A DNA stretch of 48,266 nucleotides from assembly GCA_903867855.1 (NCBI GenBank), contig CAIPTA010000151.1:1-48266 (forward strand), written 5' to 3'. Each line of letters begins with the position of its first letter. Position 1 is the first letter of the stretch. Shown here in pieces: positions 16,484 to 25,209 of the stretch. The stretch comes from Oligoflexia bacterium. GTDB lineage: Bacteria > Bdellovibrionota > UBA1018 > CAIPTA01. Position numbers and translations under genes: made by a program. A model generated the notes under the pieces. The model saw nothing but the letters and a program-made list of their open reading frames with translations. It was not told the origin of the DNA and did no database searches.

Positions 16484-18235
16484 ATGATAAACTTGTTTCT
16501 ACAGATCGGTTTTCCACTACTACTTTTCGCACCCTCGCTCATTTCCATTGTCTATATTTACTACTTTCGCAATAAACAAGATCAGGGAATTTCTCATCGT
16601 GCGCTGGCCCTGGCAGTAATCGCGACCACGGCTCTTGTGGCGTCCACGGGGGCTATTGTTTTTGGCGCCAGTGAAAATACGGAATTAATGTTATCGCTAC
16701 CAGCTACGGCGGAAAGCTTTGAAGTTTCTTTAAACCTTGTTCAATCATGCTTTTTCTGGATTCTAGGATCTTGTTTCTTGTGGGCATTCCAGATGATTTT
16801 TTGGTCGAAAGAAGCGCTCACAGGAAAACACCCAACCCTTAGCTATCTCTACTGGTTGGGAGCATTTTTTTCTGGGCTCATCGTTTTGCTTGCGGGACAG
16901 GTGCTGATGGGAATCATCTTCGCGGAAATTGCTATTTTTCTTATGCACGCCTATCACCTTTTGGACGGTGGACAAGATGGGCAGTCCGCGAGGGTTTCTT
17001 ATTTTAAGCGAAGTGGTTTGATTTTTATCGGACTCACCTTAATGATGGCCCTGTACCTTGCCGGCGCATTTACGGTTGGGGCGATAATTCTTTTTGGCAC
17101 AGCGCTGTACGTGATGGCAATAATTTTATCGAACTCTGATTTCAGGAAGTGGAGCAATTTCGCCCCCACTATTTACTCGATTTTTATCGGCACCTTTATT
17201 TTCATGCGAGTTCTTCAGCCCGGCCTGGCAAGCGAGCTTTGGGTTCCACTGGCAATGGTGTTTACGGTATTCGCCCTGCTGTTCTCGGGATTGTCGCTAC
17301 TGTCACTCTCTGGCCTGAGCTCATACTACTGGTGGGCGATGGGACTAATATGTTATTTATTCGCCCTGCAATTTAGTTCGAATAATCCTTCGGGTCACTC
17401 CTGGATTATTTTATCGATCCTATTTTTAATGAGCGTTGTTGTGCTCTCTGGTTTAACCGAAACGGTTATGAGCAAACTTCCAGTGGGTATGAAGCGTGGA
17501 TTGCGGGCGATTATCATCATATTATTTATGCAGCTGATTGGTGCCTTGCCGGGTCTTGGTGCAGCGCTCGAAATGCAGCATTCCATAAATTATATTCTAG
17601 TAACTCACGGGATTTTAGTTTTCATTCTCAGCATGGCTCTCGTGAAAATTTTGTTTTTGCCTGCTGGGGCCGATTCCGCGGTTGAGCGTGGCCAACAAGC
17701 GTTAATGGGAATGGGATCTTGTTTGGCGGCACTATTCTTTTCCCAATTTTTTATTCTATTTGCGCTGGGGCGTTCTGGTGATATCGGCAGCGATTGGCTC
17801 GATCTTGATCCGGCGAAATATTTATCGCCCTTAGTTTTTCTCGGGTTGGTTTCAATTGGATTATTTGCGGCGTACTTCCTGGCTAAAAACCAAAAATATT
17901 TTTCATATCTAAGTCGTAGAGATATGAAAAACGCGGATCGATTGCCGTTGGTCAATCCGATCTATAGACAAATAAATCAGATCATAGCGAACTCGCCACA
18001 AGTGAGAATGGATCTGGCGGCAGTGCGTGCAGAGCGAGTCCTGGATCGAATTTCTGGCGTGACTGGTTATATTGAGGAACGCTTTTTACAGCGCAGTGTT
18101 TGGCGCGAGGGGAACGTGTATCTATCCTCACTTTCTAGGTATGTGAGATATTTTCATCGCGGCTCAGTTCGATTTTATATGTTTGCTGCGATCGTATTTT
18201 TCCTAATTTGGTCGGTATTTCTCGTGTTCATTTAG
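16484..18235 (+). CDS. Divergent NuoL-like antiporter-type subunit
   Basis: This 583-residue protein has about 14-15 membrane helices, a long C-terminal lateral segment and a last anchor helix (FYMFAAIVFFLIWSVFLVFI), the distinctive NuoL layout. The helix-5 Glu seems kept (IIFAEIAIF against orthodox FIGWEGVG). I find no counterpart of the helix-7 Lys block (GKSAQIPLFVWLPDA), nor of the DIKK...YS block of helix 8. The orthodox copy has 649 residues. By hand count the lateral segment is about 15-20 residues longer than in the orthodox copy. This could fit an extra NuoM in the arm. Only 10 nt separate it from the NuoK-like gene. Confidence 0.75.
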   Translation: MINLFLQIGFPLLLFAPSLISIVYIYYFRNKQDQGISHRALALAVIATTALVASTGAIVFGASENTELMLSLPATAESFEVSLNLVQSCFFWILGSCFLWAFQMIFWSKEALTGKHPTLSYLYWLGAFFSGLIVLLAGQVLMGIIFAEIAIFLMHAYHLLDGGQDGQSARVSYFKRSGLIFIGLTLMMALYLAGAFTVGAIILFGTALYVMAIILSNSDFRKWSNFAPTIYSIFIGTFIFMRVLQPGLASELWVPLAMVFTVFALLFSGLSLLSLSGLSSYYWWAMGLICYLFALQFSSNNPSGHSWIILSILFLMSVVVLSGLTETVMSKLPVGMKRGLRAIIIILFMQLIGALPGLGAALEMQHSINYILVTHGILVFILSMALVKILFLPAGADSAVERGQQALMGMGSCLAALFFSQFFILFALGRSGDIGSDWLDLDPAKYLSPLVFLGLVSIGLFAAYFLAKNQKYFSYLSRRDMKNADRLPLVNPIYRQINQIIANSPQVRMDLAAVRAERVLDRISGVTGYIEERFLQRSVWREGNVYLSSLSRYVRYFHRGSVRFYMFAAIVFFLIWSVFLVFI

Positions 18236-18244
18236 GTAATAACT

Positions 18245-19615
18245 ATGAATTTTGTGACTGTAGCTTCGTTTCTATACTGCCTATCTCCACTGGTGGCTCT
18301 TTTGCTGGTGGCCGGATTACGTCGATCAAAGAATGCGATGAATTGGGTTGGAACCGGACTCGGTGTGTTTCGTTTGCTATTCCTTATTCCAATCATAGAT
18401 GCGGTTTTGATTCACGCCACAAAGCTTCAACCCGCTATTGGCTTCATCGATGAATTTGCCATTCGTGTTTCTACGGATTGGAGTGGGCATCGTATTTGGT
18501 TTTTACTTGTAGTAGACTGCTGTTTTTTGATGTCTTATTTCATGCGCGTGGGAACTGCCAGGCACCAGATCTTAATTGAAATGATGCTCTATGCTTGTCA
18601 AGCGGTGATAACCTTATATGTTATCACCAGTAATTTGCTCCTCGCCAATGCGATGCAGGCGTCTACGGCATTAATTCTTTTTTTCATTGTTCGCTTATCG
18701 CTCGGCGAAAAATCAAGTACCGCTTCGTATATTTCTAATAGGGTATTGATGACCTATGCTTGCCTAGCGATACTCGGAATTGTTTGGTCGATCTCTGAAT
18801 ATACAATTGTGAATAGGCCGGGCTTCCCAATTTTGGAATTGAGCCCAACCACGGGCGCAAGCTCTCTTGCCATCCGACTTTGGATGATTGCACTCCTTTT
18901 TTCTGTGCCACTTTCTCCTTGGTCAAGCTGGTTTAACAGAGCGGTTGTCGATTTGCCCGAGGCGGTAACGATGGCCTTAGTGGTTTTTGTTTCAGCGGTT
19001 ATTCTCCGTGCTGGCGAAACATATGTTTCGGTTTACACGGATCTTCCGAGTGCCTACAAATTACTCGTTTACCTTACTGGTGTGATGGGGTGTGTTTTTT
19101 CGCTGGCATCGCTATTCACGGTAGAAACCAGAAGGGCGATGCTGGGCTGTATTCCGAAGTTTTTTCTTTCCCTTGTTTTGGTTGGAATTGGAGTGGCTCG
19201 AGGTGGAAATCTAGCCGTTGTATACTTGCTCTGCCTATTCATTCCTATTTTTTGCGGCGTTGTTCTCTATTCCTCATCGCTATCTTTAAATACTAACTAC
19301 CAACGAGTATTTGTTGGAATATTTCTGCTCTTTCTTATTGGTTTTCCTGGTAGCCCTGCCTACCAAATATTTAGTCTCGTCGGGGGGCGCTCTCTAGAGA
19401 TGGGCCCTGGCTACGCCTTAATATTCGCCGTTTTGTGGTTTTCTTATTTTTTCTCCATCGTATTCATTTGCAGAAGAATTTTTTTAGACGAAGAAACGGC
19501 TGCGGTTGGGGTGGAAACGCCTCTAACAAAGGCCCCTGTACTGATGACGAGTTACGCGATTTTTATGTTGCTCTTCATGTCCTTTATAGCCCTTGTTAGT
19601 GGGAGGGTTTCGTAA
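18245..19615 (+). CDS. Divergent NuoM-like antiporter subunit, copy 1
   Basis: This 456-residue protein has about 14 membrane helices. The helix-7 region IALLFSVPLSPWSSWFNRAV aligns with the family FAIKVPLFPLHTWLPDAH, with the essential Lys as Ser. TVETRRAMLGCIPKFFLSLV aligns with DIKKLVAYSSVSHMGYVILG. The helix-5 Glu (FWEAMLIP in the orthodox NuoM) has no match in the equivalent ANAMQASTALI. The proton path therefore looks dead. It is one of two NuoM-like genes in tandem between the L- and N-like genes. It lies 9 nt after the L-like gene, and its stop overlaps the next start (TAATG). Confidence 0.68.
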   Translation: MNFVTVASFLYCLSPLVALLLVAGLRRSKNAMNWVGTGLGVFRLLFLIPIIDAVLIHATKLQPAIGFIDEFAIRVSTDWSGHRIWFLLVVDCCFLMSYFMRVGTARHQILIEMMLYACQAVITLYVITSNLLLANAMQASTALILFFIVRLSLGEKSSTASYISNRVLMTYACLAILGIVWSISEYTIVNRPGFPILELSPTTGASSLAIRLWMIALLFSVPLSPWSSWFNRAVVDLPEAVTMALVVFVSAVILRAGETYVSVYTDLPSAYKLLVYLTGVMGCVFSLASLFTVETRRAMLGCIPKFFLSLVLVGIGVARGGNLAVVYLLCLFIPIFCGVVLYSSSLSLNTNYQRVFVGIFLLFLIGFPGSPAYQIFSLVGGRSLEMGPGYALIFAVLWFSYFFSIVFICRRIFLDEETAAVGVETPLTKAPVLMTSYAIFMLLFMSFIALVSGRVS

Positions 19616-21075
19616 TGGACAATTTAATTTATGCGCTGCTCTTTATTCCCCTCTTGGTGCCGGCCGTATCCCTATTTCGTTTCTTTTCTGGGAGAGCGCT
19701 TTGGTGGTTTGCTTCTGTCGTGGCTGGAGCCGATTTTTTGGGTTTCGCTATTCTGTTCTCTCGATTTTACGCGAACTCGAAGTGGCTATCGGATGGAATA
19801 AGAACGCGTGAGATACCATGGTCGTCAGCCTGGGAAATTAGCTTTCAATTTCATCTCGATTACCTTTCTGCAAGCCTTTTGCTGGCACTCGCTTTCATTT
19901 TTTTCCTTTCAATTCTCAATGCTCGACAATCCTTTGAGCAGAGCCGAGCAAAGCTCGCAGCCCTTTGTATTTATCAAGCATTTCTATTGGGCCTTGTAGC
20001 GGCTCAAGATTTTTCTTTGTCAGTGGTATTCTTGTCGGGATTATTGGTTCCAGAGTTGCTACTAATGGGTTGGGATGAGGCAACAGATCGCGCAGCAACC
20101 TTAAAAAAGCACGCTCTCTCCGCCAGTATCTCAAGCGGAATTTTGATGATCTGCGTGCTGTTTTTTTCCGCTTCCTTCCGAGCATCTGTATCCCATTGGT
20201 TTTCCCTTTCTAATGGAGACTATGAATTACCCTATCGGAATCTCGCATTTCTTCTATTCTGTTTGGCGATCGCGCTTCGGATGCCGATCTTTCCTTTCCA
20301 ATCTCGGCTCGGTTGTATTTATCGACTGCAATCGATTGAGCATCTTCTGCCGCAACTTTGTAGCGCCAATATCGGATTTTATATTTTATTTCGCTATGGC
20401 CCCAATTTTTTCCATCAAGAATTAATCGCTTTTTCTGCAATTTTGGCGTGGCTGGCTACCGCCCATATCTTTTATTCCATTCTCTATGTGGCCAGAAACG
20501 CTGGGCACCGCGAGCACATTTACGGTACTCAGCAAATTTGGAATGGGCTTTTGCTTTTGGGCTTTGTTGGTTTTGGTTCGGCGGGTTGGGTTGGCGCCTG
20601 GTCGCTCTACTTAATGCAATTGCTTGTAGTGGCTTTGGCGCTTTTTGTAGCAATAGCAGTAGAGCGAAGAGGAAAAAAACTATCGTCAGAAACGCTCATC
20701 GCGGCCCCCGCCTATTCTGCGGCCTCCGTGTTTGCCACAGTTGCCCTGTTGGGCACGCCGATAACGGTCGCCTTCTATTCCATTGCTCTTATTTTATGGT
20801 CGGGCATGGAAATTCATCGTGCCGCCACTTTGCCGATAATACTCAGCTTGCCGCTTTATCTCTGGATCGGCGTGCGGAGATTATTTTTTCGCTACTCGGG
20901 AACCGAAACAGTCTCCTCTGGAGACTCGAAGGTACTTGAATTGGATCGCACTGAGGCTGCCGTATTATTTTCTATTGGATTGGTGATTCTGGTTTGCGGT
21001 ATCTGGCCAGATTTATTGATGAAGCCGATTGGTATTGAAGTGGGCCAATACTTACAGGTCGGAGGTAACAAGTGA
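19615..21075 (+). CDS. Divergent NuoM-like antiporter subunit, copy 2
   Basis: This 486-residue protein has about 14 membrane helices. Helix 7 reads IALRMPIFPFQSRLG, so the Lys of IKVPLFP is replaced by Arg. Helix 5 reads SVVFLSGLLVPELLLMG against YVFWEAMLIPMFFLIG, so the Glu is Ser. The C-terminal block RTEAAVLFSIGLVILVCGIWPDLLM is typical of NuoM (family ..P...L...GIYP...). The arrangement L-M-M-N recalls the two-NuoM complex I known in nitrite oxidisers and rhizobia. Stop overlaps the next GTG (GTGA), and GGAGGT for the next gene lies in its last codons. Confidence 0.72.
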   Translation: MDNLIYALLFIPLLVPAVSLFRFFSGRALWWFASVVAGADFLGFAILFSRFYANSKWLSDGIRTREIPWSSAWEISFQFHLDYLSASLLLALAFIFFLSILNARQSFEQSRAKLAALCIYQAFLLGLVAAQDFSLSVVFLSGLLVPELLLMGWDEATDRAATLKKHALSASISSGILMICVLFFSASFRASVSHWFSLSNGDYELPYRNLAFLLFCLAIALRMPIFPFQSRLGCIYRLQSIEHLLPQLCSANIGFYILFRYGPNFFHQELIAFSAILAWLATAHIFYSILYVARNAGHREHIYGTQQIWNGLLLLGFVGFGSAGWVGAWSLYLMQLLVVALALFVAIAVERRGKKLSSETLIAAPAYSAASVFATVALLGTPITVAFYSIALILWSGMEIHRAATLPIILSLPLYLWIGVRRLFFRYSGTETVSSGDSKVLELDRTEAAVLFSIGLVILVCGIWPDLLMKPIGIEVGQYLQVGGNK

Positions 21076-22511
21076 GTGCATTTTCTGCAGAACTAATGCT
21101 GTCGGGATTGTTGGGCTTGCAACTCATTGCCCTGATTCCTGGCGGTGGAGCGTGGAAAAAAATTGGTTCAACTCTATTTCTGTTAGGAATGGCCGGGGTA
21201 TTTTTCCTATCGGTATTTCAGATGCATATTGGGGCGGAGTCGATTTTCTCGGGCGCCATTCAGATGGACGAGTTGTTTCGCTTACCGCGCGCTTTGATTG
21301 CTCTAGTTTCTTTGGTACTGGGAAGCTCCGTGCTTGCCTCAACTGCATTGCCTTCAGATCGGAAGCCCGAAATATTATTTATGATAACAGCGCTCTCTCT
21401 TTTTGGGCGCGTATTGCTACTTTCGCAAAATTATTTACTCAGTTTTCTGTGTCTATTTGGATTGGCAATTCCCTCCATCTTCCTAACCGGACTTTCCTTT
21501 CGTGGACCGCTCGAAGGCGAGGCCACCTTGAAGTGGTGGTATCAATCTAGCGTTGCCGTGATCTTTGGTTTTTGTGCTATCTTGCTACTCCAACTCCTAA
21601 CCGGTGGCCTGCAATATGCCGATATTGCTCATGCCATTCAGGGGATATCGACTCCACGCGCGCTACTCATCGTATTATTGTTTCTCTTTCCATTTTTTGC
21701 AGTGGCCGGACTCTTTCCTCTGCACTTTCTCTCTATTGATCGCGACCATGGCGCCCCTTGGTCTACGCAGGCGATTTGTTCGATCCTTGTATCTGGTGTG
21801 GCTGCACTGGCGATGTTGAAGGCGGGCGTGGCCGTTTATCATGATAGCGAAACTGGACGCATGCCAATGCGCATTCTGGAAAGTCTTGGTGTGATCGCTT
21901 CATTCTGGTGCTGCATCGGATCCTATACGCAACTAAATGCAAAGCGGTTCCTCGCGTTCTTTTCTGCCTCACAGTGGAGCACCCTGCTGCTAGTGGTAAC
22001 AAAACCAACCGTGCTGAGTCTCGCCGCTTCTGTTTACTATTTTCTTGGGGTTAGCCTCGCTTTGGCTCTGATCTATCCAGTGATGGGATCGCTGCACGAG
22101 TTTGCGGGAGGCGATGAAACTTCCGACACCTACGGTGCTGGACGTCGAGCTGGGATGGCTGGAGTAATCTTATTGTTTGGCATGTGCTTCTTTCTATTCG
22201 CACCGCCGCTCATGGGGTTTCCGGCGCTTTTTCGAATTCTCGCAGCTCATTTCGAGCAACAAAGTATCCTGCGGGTGCTCGACTTCGCGGTGTTGCAGTT
22301 GCTCTACGCAATTATTGCGGTGCGACTAATTGCGAATGTGTTTTTTCGCGATGCGGGCGAAAGATTTACGTCTGCTGCGGCGCCATATTTTTATCCGAAG
22401 CTGAGCACATTACTCGGAGCCTTGGTGGTGGCGGTGACATTAGTGGGCGGATTGTTTTGGGATAATATTTTCGTCACACTTGAGGCAGCCGCAAAGAACT
22501 TTGTAATTTAA
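21072..22511 (+). CDS. Divergent NuoN-like antiporter subunit
   Basis: This 479-residue protein starts with GTG. It has about 14 membrane helices. QMDELFRLPRALIALVSLVL near residue 65 and LNAKRFLAFFSASQWSTLLLVV (family Q.NLKRLLAYS.IAHTGYLLVG) mark it as NuoN. Helix 7 reads FPFFAVAGLFPLHFLSIDRDHGAPW against orthodox [22 protein letters not shown], with the Lys as Ala. The helix-5 Glu (ALELMSLA in the orthodox copy) is also missing (CLFGLAIP). It is the last gene of the divergent cluster. The 47-nt spacer after it forms two hairpins and then nuoA begins. Confidence 0.75.
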   Translation: MSAFSAELMLSGLLGLQLIALIPGGGAWKKIGSTLFLLGMAGVFFLSVFQMHIGAESIFSGAIQMDELFRLPRALIALVSLVLGSSVLASTALPSDRKPEILFMITALSLFGRVLLLSQNYLLSFLCLFGLAIPSIFLTGLSFRGPLEGEATLKWWYQSSVAVIFGFCAILLLQLLTGGLQYADIAHAIQGISTPRALLIVLLFLFPFFAVAGLFPLHFLSIDRDHGAPWSTQAICSILVSGVAALAMLKAGVAVYHDSETGRMPMRILESLGVIASFWCCIGSYTQLNAKRFLAFFSASQWSTLLLVVTKPTVLSLAASVYYFLGVSLALALIYPVMGSLHEFAGGDETSDTYGAGRRAGMAGVILLFGMCFFLFAPPLMGFPALFRILAAHFEQQSILRVLDFAVLQLLYAIIAVRLIANVFFRDAGERFTSAAAPYFYPKLSTLLGALVVAVTLVGGLFWDNIFVTLEAAAKNFVI

Positions 22512-22558
22512 AAACACCATGCTAGTGTTTGCTTCACACAATTAACGCGGGGTGAAGC
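22512..22558 (+). promoter_or_regulatory. Two back-to-back hairpins filling the spacer before nuoA
   Basis: Hairpin 1 (22512-22530) is AAACAC / GTGTTT around a 7-nt loop. Hairpin 2 (22531-22558) is GCTTCAC / GTGAAGC around a 14-nt loop. The 3' arm of hairpin 2 contains most of the nuoA Shine-Dalgarno sequence (GGGGTGAA), and its last base touches the GTG start. It can therefore mask the ribosome site. There is no T-tract, so read-through from the divergent cluster is expected. RNA processing or translational control between the two operons is inferred. Confidence 0.55.
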
Positions 22559-22921
22559 GTGTCCGGCTATTTACCTATTTTACTCTTGTTCCTTGTAGGA
22601 CTTTTGATTTCCTCGGGCGTGATTTTTGGCGTCTACTTCATTGGTCCTAAACGTCCTAACAAATATAAAAACTCAGTGATCGAGTGTGGCGTGCCTCCGA
22701 GTGGCGATGCTAAAAAACGATTTTCTGTGCGATTCTATTTGGTGGCGATTTCTTTCCTCTTGTTCGACGTAGAGGTGGCGCTCCTTTTTCCTTGGGCGCT
22801 CGCGTTCCGCCGCTTCCTGGAGATCAACCATTTTATTTTGGGCTCAGCCCTTTTATTTCTAACCATGATCACGGTTGCCTTCGTGTATGAGTGGCGACGT
22901 GGCGGACTAGAGTGGGAGTAG
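22559..22921 (+). CDS. nuoA: NADH-quinone oxidoreductase subunit A
   Basis: This 120-residue orthodox NuoA has three membrane helices. It has the conserved VIECGVPPSGDAKKRF loop and the acidic FDVEVALLFPWA motif in helix 2. The GTG start is set by GGGGTGAA. It sits at the hinge between peripheral and membrane arms of complex I. It begins the 14-gene nuo operon, and comparison with the NuoA-like protein at 11923 shows how much the latter has changed. Confidence 0.97.
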   Translation: MSGYLPILLLFLVGLLISSGVIFGVYFIGPKRPNKYKNSVIECGVPPSGDAKKRFSVRFYLVAISFLLFDVEVALLFPWALAFRRFLEINHFILGSALLFLTMITVAFVYEWRRGGLEWE

Positions 22922-22924
22922 AGA

Positions 22925-23395
22925 ATGTCTAAAGACGGCGCACCCGATATTGTAACTACGCGACTCGATGATTTTGTAAACTGGGCTAGATCAAACTCTC
23001 TTTGGCCGTATCCATTTGGAACAAGCTGTTGCGGAATTGAAATGATGGCAACGCTCTCTGCAGATTACGACATGGCTCGCTTCGGCGCAGAGGTGGTGCG
23101 ATTCTCCCCTCGTCAGAGTGATATGGTGATTATTGCGGGAACTATCACAGAAAAAATGGGCCCGGTATTGAAAACAATTTATGAGCAAATGGCGGATCCC
23201 AAGTGGGTAATCGCCATGGGTGCCTGCTCTTCTTCCGGCGGAATTTTTGATACTTATAGTGTTATGCAGGGTGTGGATGAAATTATCCCCGTAGATATTT
23301 ATATTCCTGGTTGCCCCCCCTCGCCCGAGGGAGTGATCCATGGCGTGATGCGCTTGCAAGAAAAAATCAAAAAGTCGAAGGCGATGCTCGTATGA
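22925..23395 (+). CDS. nuoB: NADH-quinone oxidoreductase subunit B
   Basis: This 156-residue protein carries N2, the terminal [4Fe-4S] cluster of complex I. Ligands are C35-C36 ([10 protein letters not shown]), C101 (MGACSSSGG) and C130 ([10 protein letters not shown]). It is soluble and sits between NuoD and the membrane arm. It starts 3 nt after nuoA and overlaps nuoC by ATGA. Length and motifs are normal. Confidence 0.98.
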   Translation: MSKDGAPDIVTTRLDDFVNWARSNSLWPYPFGTSCCGIEMMATLSADYDMARFGAEVVRFSPRQSDMVIIAGTITEKMGPVLKTIYEQMADPKWVIAMGACSSSGGIFDTYSVMQGVDEIIPVDIYIPGCPPSPEGVIHGVMRLQEKIKKSKAMLV

Positions 23396-23967
23396 TTTTG
23401 GATTTCCCAAAAGAAAAAGTGGAGCGCATCCGCGCAAGATATTCTGATGCAATCGAATCCGTAGAAACTGAGAATACGGACGCACCGATTTTTTTCGTGA
23501 AGAAAGAAAGGGTGCTCGAGTTTTTCAAGTCCATCCGAACCGAAGAGGGCTTGGAATATAATTTTCTCTCCGATCTCACGGCCTATGATGATAATCCGCC
23601 TACCGCATCCATCGTGGATTATGGATTGGGTTTTGTGGCGCCGGAGTCGCCTGGCTTGGGGCGCTTTGTGATGGTGTATCAGCTTTTCTCTCTTCATAGC
23701 ATGGAACGCATTCGCGTGAAGGTTCGCGTGGGTGATGGAGAGGAAACTCCCTCGGTAACGCCGATCTGGAAGGCGGCAAACTGGCTGGAGCGCGAAGTAT
23801 TTGATATGTACGGAATTAAATTTTCTGGTCACCCAAACTTGCGCAGAATTTTGCTCGACGATCGGTGGGTGGGTCATCCGCAAAGAAAAGATTATCCAAT
23901 TAAGCGCTACCAGCGCTTCGAGGGTTCGGCCACGATTGAATCCTTGGGAATGGAGTTGGACAAATGA
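23392..23967 (+). CDS. nuoC: NADH-quinone oxidoreductase subunit C
   Basis: This 191-residue peripheral-arm scaffold starts at the ATG overlapping the nuoB stop. The open frame extends 27 codons further up, inside nuoB, but without a ribosome site. It has [19 protein letters not shown] and the C-terminal [11 protein letters not shown], both hallmarks of the 30-kDa subunit family. It is separate from NuoD, not fused as in Escherichia coli. It overlaps nuoD by 4 nt. Confidence 0.96.
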   Translation: MILDFPKEKVERIRARYSDAIESVETENTDAPIFFVKKERVLEFFKSIRTEEGLEYNFLSDLTAYDDNPPTASIVDYGLGFVAPESPGLGRFVMVYQLFSLHSMERIRVKVRVGDGEETPSVTPIWKAANWLEREVFDMYGIKFSGHPNLRRILLDDRWVGHPQRKDYPIKRYQRFEGSATIESLGMELDK

Positions 23968-25208
23968 TCACCAAAACCGACGTAAATTCTAAAAAGCAAA
24001 ATCAGTTTGAAGATGAGGTAGAAGAGGGTGCCGATTTATTCGAAAACTCACAGATGCTCATCAATATTGGTCCACAGCACCCCGCCACTCACGGCACGCT
24101 TCGTATGGCTTGCCGACTGAATGGCGAAACTGTGGTGGATTCTGTTTGTGAAATTGGCTACCTCCATCGCGCCATGGAAAAATTGGGCGAAGTAAAAACC
24201 TATCACAAATTTATTCCGTATACGGATCGTCTGAATTATTGCTCTGCCCTGCAGAACAACGTGGCCTATGTAACCACGGTAGAGAAACTTTTGGGCATCG
24301 AAATTCCCGATCGCAATATTTGGATTCGCACCATGGTTTCTGAAATCGCGCGCATTATTGACCATCTTATTTGCGTGGGTATCAACGCCTTCGATTTGGG
24401 CGCGATGACATTTTTCCTCTATGGGTTTCACCAGCGAGAACAAGCCTATACTTTGATTGAGCAGTTGTGTGGCTCTCGCCTCACCACCACATATACCCGC
24501 GTGGGTGGATTGTCTGGCGATCTTCCGGATGGATTTATTCCACGATTAAAAGAGTGGCTCGTTGAACTAGAGGCGACCCTAAAAGAGATGGATAAACTCC
24601 TTACCACGAACCGCATCTGGGTGGATCGCACCAAGGGCGTGGGAATTATGTCGGCAGACGATGCTCTTAGCTATTCGATGACGGGTCCCTGCCTGCGCGC
24701 CTCCAATGTAAATGTGGATTTGCGTAGAGATCGCCCATACCTTGCCTATAAATCTTTAGAGTTTGATGTACCCGTGGCAAAGGGCTGCGATGTGTATGAT
24801 CGCTACTTGGTGCGCATGCGCGAGATGCATGAGTCTGTGCGAATTTTGCGCCAGATCGCGGAGAAAATGCCAAGTGGGCCGATCTGGGCCGATGATAAGC
24901 GCGTTCGCATTCCAGAAAAAGAACGCGTGCATAATTCCATGGAATCTCTCATTCACCACTTCAAATTCTTTATGGAAGGTTTTGATGTTCCTCCTGGCGA
25001 GGCTTACTGCCCAATGGAAGGCCCAAACGGAGAAGTGGGTTTCTATATTATTAGCAAGGGTGGACCCAAAGCCTATCGCATGCGCATTCGTGCCCCATCC
25101 TTCTTTATGTTTCAACCAGCGCCAGACATGGTGCGCGGTCAACCAATCGCTGATGTGATTGCGGTGATTGGATCTGTGAATATTATCGCTGGAGAATTGG
25201 ATCGTTAA
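23964..25208 (+). CDS. nuoD: NADH-quinone oxidoreductase subunit D
   Basis: This 414-residue protein is the 49-kDa subunit that forms the quinone pocket with NuoB. It has LINIGPQHPATHGTLRM with the quinone-site H43, IGYLHRAMEKL, and YTDRLNY with the quinone-site Y92. It also has CGSRLTTTYTRVGG and the C-terminal NIIAGELDR. An acidic N-terminal extension of about 30 residues precedes the core. All functional residues that are changed in the paralogue at 13155 are present here. Confidence 0.98.
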   Translation: MITKTDVNSKKQNQFEDEVEEGADLFENSQMLINIGPQHPATHGTLRMACRLNGETVVDSVCEIGYLHRAMEKLGEVKTYHKFIPYTDRLNYCSALQNNVAYVTTVEKLLGIEIPDRNIWIRTMVSEIARIIDHLICVGINAFDLGAMTFFLYGFHQREQAYTLIEQLCGSRLTTTYTRVGGLSGDLPDGFIPRLKEWLVELEATLKEMDKLLTTNRIWVDRTKGVGIMSADDALSYSMTGPCLRASNVNVDLRRDRPYLAYKSLEFDVPVAKGCDVYDRYLVRMREMHESVRILRQIAEKMPSGPIWADDKRVRIPEKERVHNSMESLIHHFKFFMEGFDVPPGEAYCPMEGPNGEVGFYIISKGGPKAYRMRIRAPSFFMFQPAPDMVRGQPIADVIAVIGSVNIIAGELDR

Positions 25209-25209
25209 T

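Noticed and set aside
12301..22511. Divergent cluster as a group 4 NiFe hydrogenase
   Set aside because: The NuoD-like protein has neither N- nor C-terminal CxxC nickel ligands (DRVDF and DISVSEVDR instead), and no maturation genes are near.
16484..22511. L-M-M-N part as an Mrp-type sodium/proton antiporter
   Set aside because: No MrpE, F or G genes are present, and the genes are part of one operon with B-, C-, D-, H- and I-like subunits.
11923..22511. Divergent cluster as pseudogenes
   Set aside because: All twelve frames are open with overlapping starts and stops, ribosome sites and kept iron-sulfur ligands.
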